Of a stretch of DNA of 13,977 bases, positions 13,500-13,977 are shown one piece after another. A program made the position numbers and the translations under genes. The stretch covers positions 1 through 13,977 of the forward strand of contig CAJXPP010000030.1 of assembly GCA_913058195.1 (NCBI GenBank), given 5' to 3'. This DNA is from an uncultured Gammaproteobacteria bacterium. Lineage in GTDB: Bacteria > Pseudomonadota > Gammaproteobacteria > Nitrosococcales > Methylophagaceae. How positions within the stretch are numbered: the stretch's first letter is position 1; each line of letters starts with the position of its first letter. The notes under the pieces are model-generated. The model ran no database searches, was not told the origin of the DNA, and worked only from the letters and a program-made list of their open reading frames with translations.

Positions 13500-13977
13500 T
13501 CAGGACTGTCCGTCCCAGTTTAAAAAGTTTTCTAATAATTTCAATCCATCATGCTGACTCTTTTCTGGATGAAATTGCACTGCAAATAAGTTATCTTTTT
13601 GTACCGCGCAGCTAAAAGGCTCTGGGTAAGCAGTCGTTGCAGCTACGACATTGGCATCAGAGGGACTTACAAAGTAGCTGTGAACAAAATAGAAACGACT
13701 ATCTTGCTCTATATCTTGCCATAAAGGGTGCGCTTTATTTTGATGCACTTCATTCCAGCCCATATGAGGGATTTTTAAATGCTTGTATTGCGGCGGCATA
13801 TCAAAGTGACGAACTTGCCCTTCAATAATATTTAATCCCTGACTGCCATTATTTTCTTCGCTATTACTCATTAGCGCTTGCATGCCAAGGCAAATACCTA
13901 AAAATGGTTTTTGTACGACGGCTTCATGAATGACATCATCTAGTTGCAGTCGCTGCAATTCTGACATGCAGTCACGA
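13500..13977 (-). CDS. hisH: Imidazole glycerol phosphate synthase, glutamine amidotransferase subunit (5' part missing)
   Basis: Class I glutaminase that feeds ammonia to HisF. The last about 158 of roughly 210 residues lie in the window. The frame stays open to the right edge (RDC precedes the first Met at 13967), and that Met falls inside the conserved RDCMSELQRL segment, so it is internal and the true start lies beyond the window. Counting from that Met, the catalytic triad is complete: C26 in PFLGICLGMQAL, and H133 and E135 in AVQFHPEKS. The absent part would include the first strand and the GVG oxyanion region. It is followed by hisA after 28 bases. Confidence 0.96.
   Translation of the reverse strand, partial: RDCMSELQRLQLDDVIHEAVVQKPFLGICLGMQALMSNSEENNGSQGLNIIEGQVRHFDMPPQYKHLKIPHMGWNEVHQNKAHPLWQDIEQDSRFYFVHSYFVSPSDANVVAATTAYPEPFSCAVQKDNLFAVQFHPEKSQHDGLKLLENFLNWDGQS

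Noticed and set aside
13968..13977. hisH starting at the Met at 13967, as a short complete gene
   Set aside because: The frame continues upstream as RDC in a conserved segment, and the domain's N-terminal strand is missing, so the gene is cut by the window edge.

Overview
The window looks like the end of a draft-assembly contig from a moderately AT-rich gammaproteobacterium. The first 31 bases match the 3' part of the Nextera/Tn5 read-1 adapter, so they are a library artefact. The gene content (separate hisI and hisE, a HIT gene between hisE and tatABC, and a fimT-pilV-pilW-pilX-pilY1-pilE pilus cluster) fits a free-living gammaproteobacterium. I would not name a genus from sequence alone; the Thiotrichales/Methylophaga/Cycloclasticus neighbourhood is only a guess.

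Layout, left to right. (1) Bases 1-31: adapter. (2) 109-942, plus strand: a single-domain voltage-gated cation channel of the bacterial NaChBac/NavAb type whose selectivity filter reads TFEDWTD. That is closer to calcium-channel filters than to sodium-type TLESW filters. It ends in a hairpin terminator (917-956) shared with the convergent pilus operon. (3) 982-8861, minus strand: six type IV pilus genes in the order fimT/fimU, pilV, pilW, pilX, pilY1, pilE. Most junctions overlap or lie a few bases apart, so this is one operon. A good sigma-70-like promoter (8892-8920) lies upstream, with a perfect 14-bp palindrome next to its -35 box. These genes would supply the minor-pilin priming complex and the large tip adhesin PilY1. 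Here PilY1 carries a PA14-like domain and several Asp-rich calcium loops. (4) 9048-9661, plus strand: a divergent pair of small genes, an 82-aa low-complexity protein of unknown function and a 114-aa pentapeptide-repeat protein. (5) 9649-13977, minus strand: hisH (cut by the window end), hisA, hisF, hisI, hisE, a HIT-family hydrolase, tatA, tatB and tatC. This is a tightly packed array of late histidine biosynthesis followed by the twin-arginine translocase.

How the genes work together. HisI, HisE, HisA and HisF/HisH carry out consecutive middle steps of histidine synthesis, from PR-ATP to imidazole-glycerol phosphate plus AICAR. TatA, TatB and TatC form the folded-protein export system. FimT, PilV, PilW, PilX and PilE are minor pilins that, with PilY1, start and cap type IV pili. 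The channel and the two small plus-strand genes have no visible functional tie to these operons.

No tRNA, rRNA, CRISPR array or insertion sequence was seen. No gap longer than 300 bases lacks a gene; the largest intergenic stretch (8862-9047) holds the divergent promoters. Most of the window is well-understood core biology. The points most worth a second look are the channel filter, the PA14-bearing PilY1, and the uncharacterised small-gene pair.
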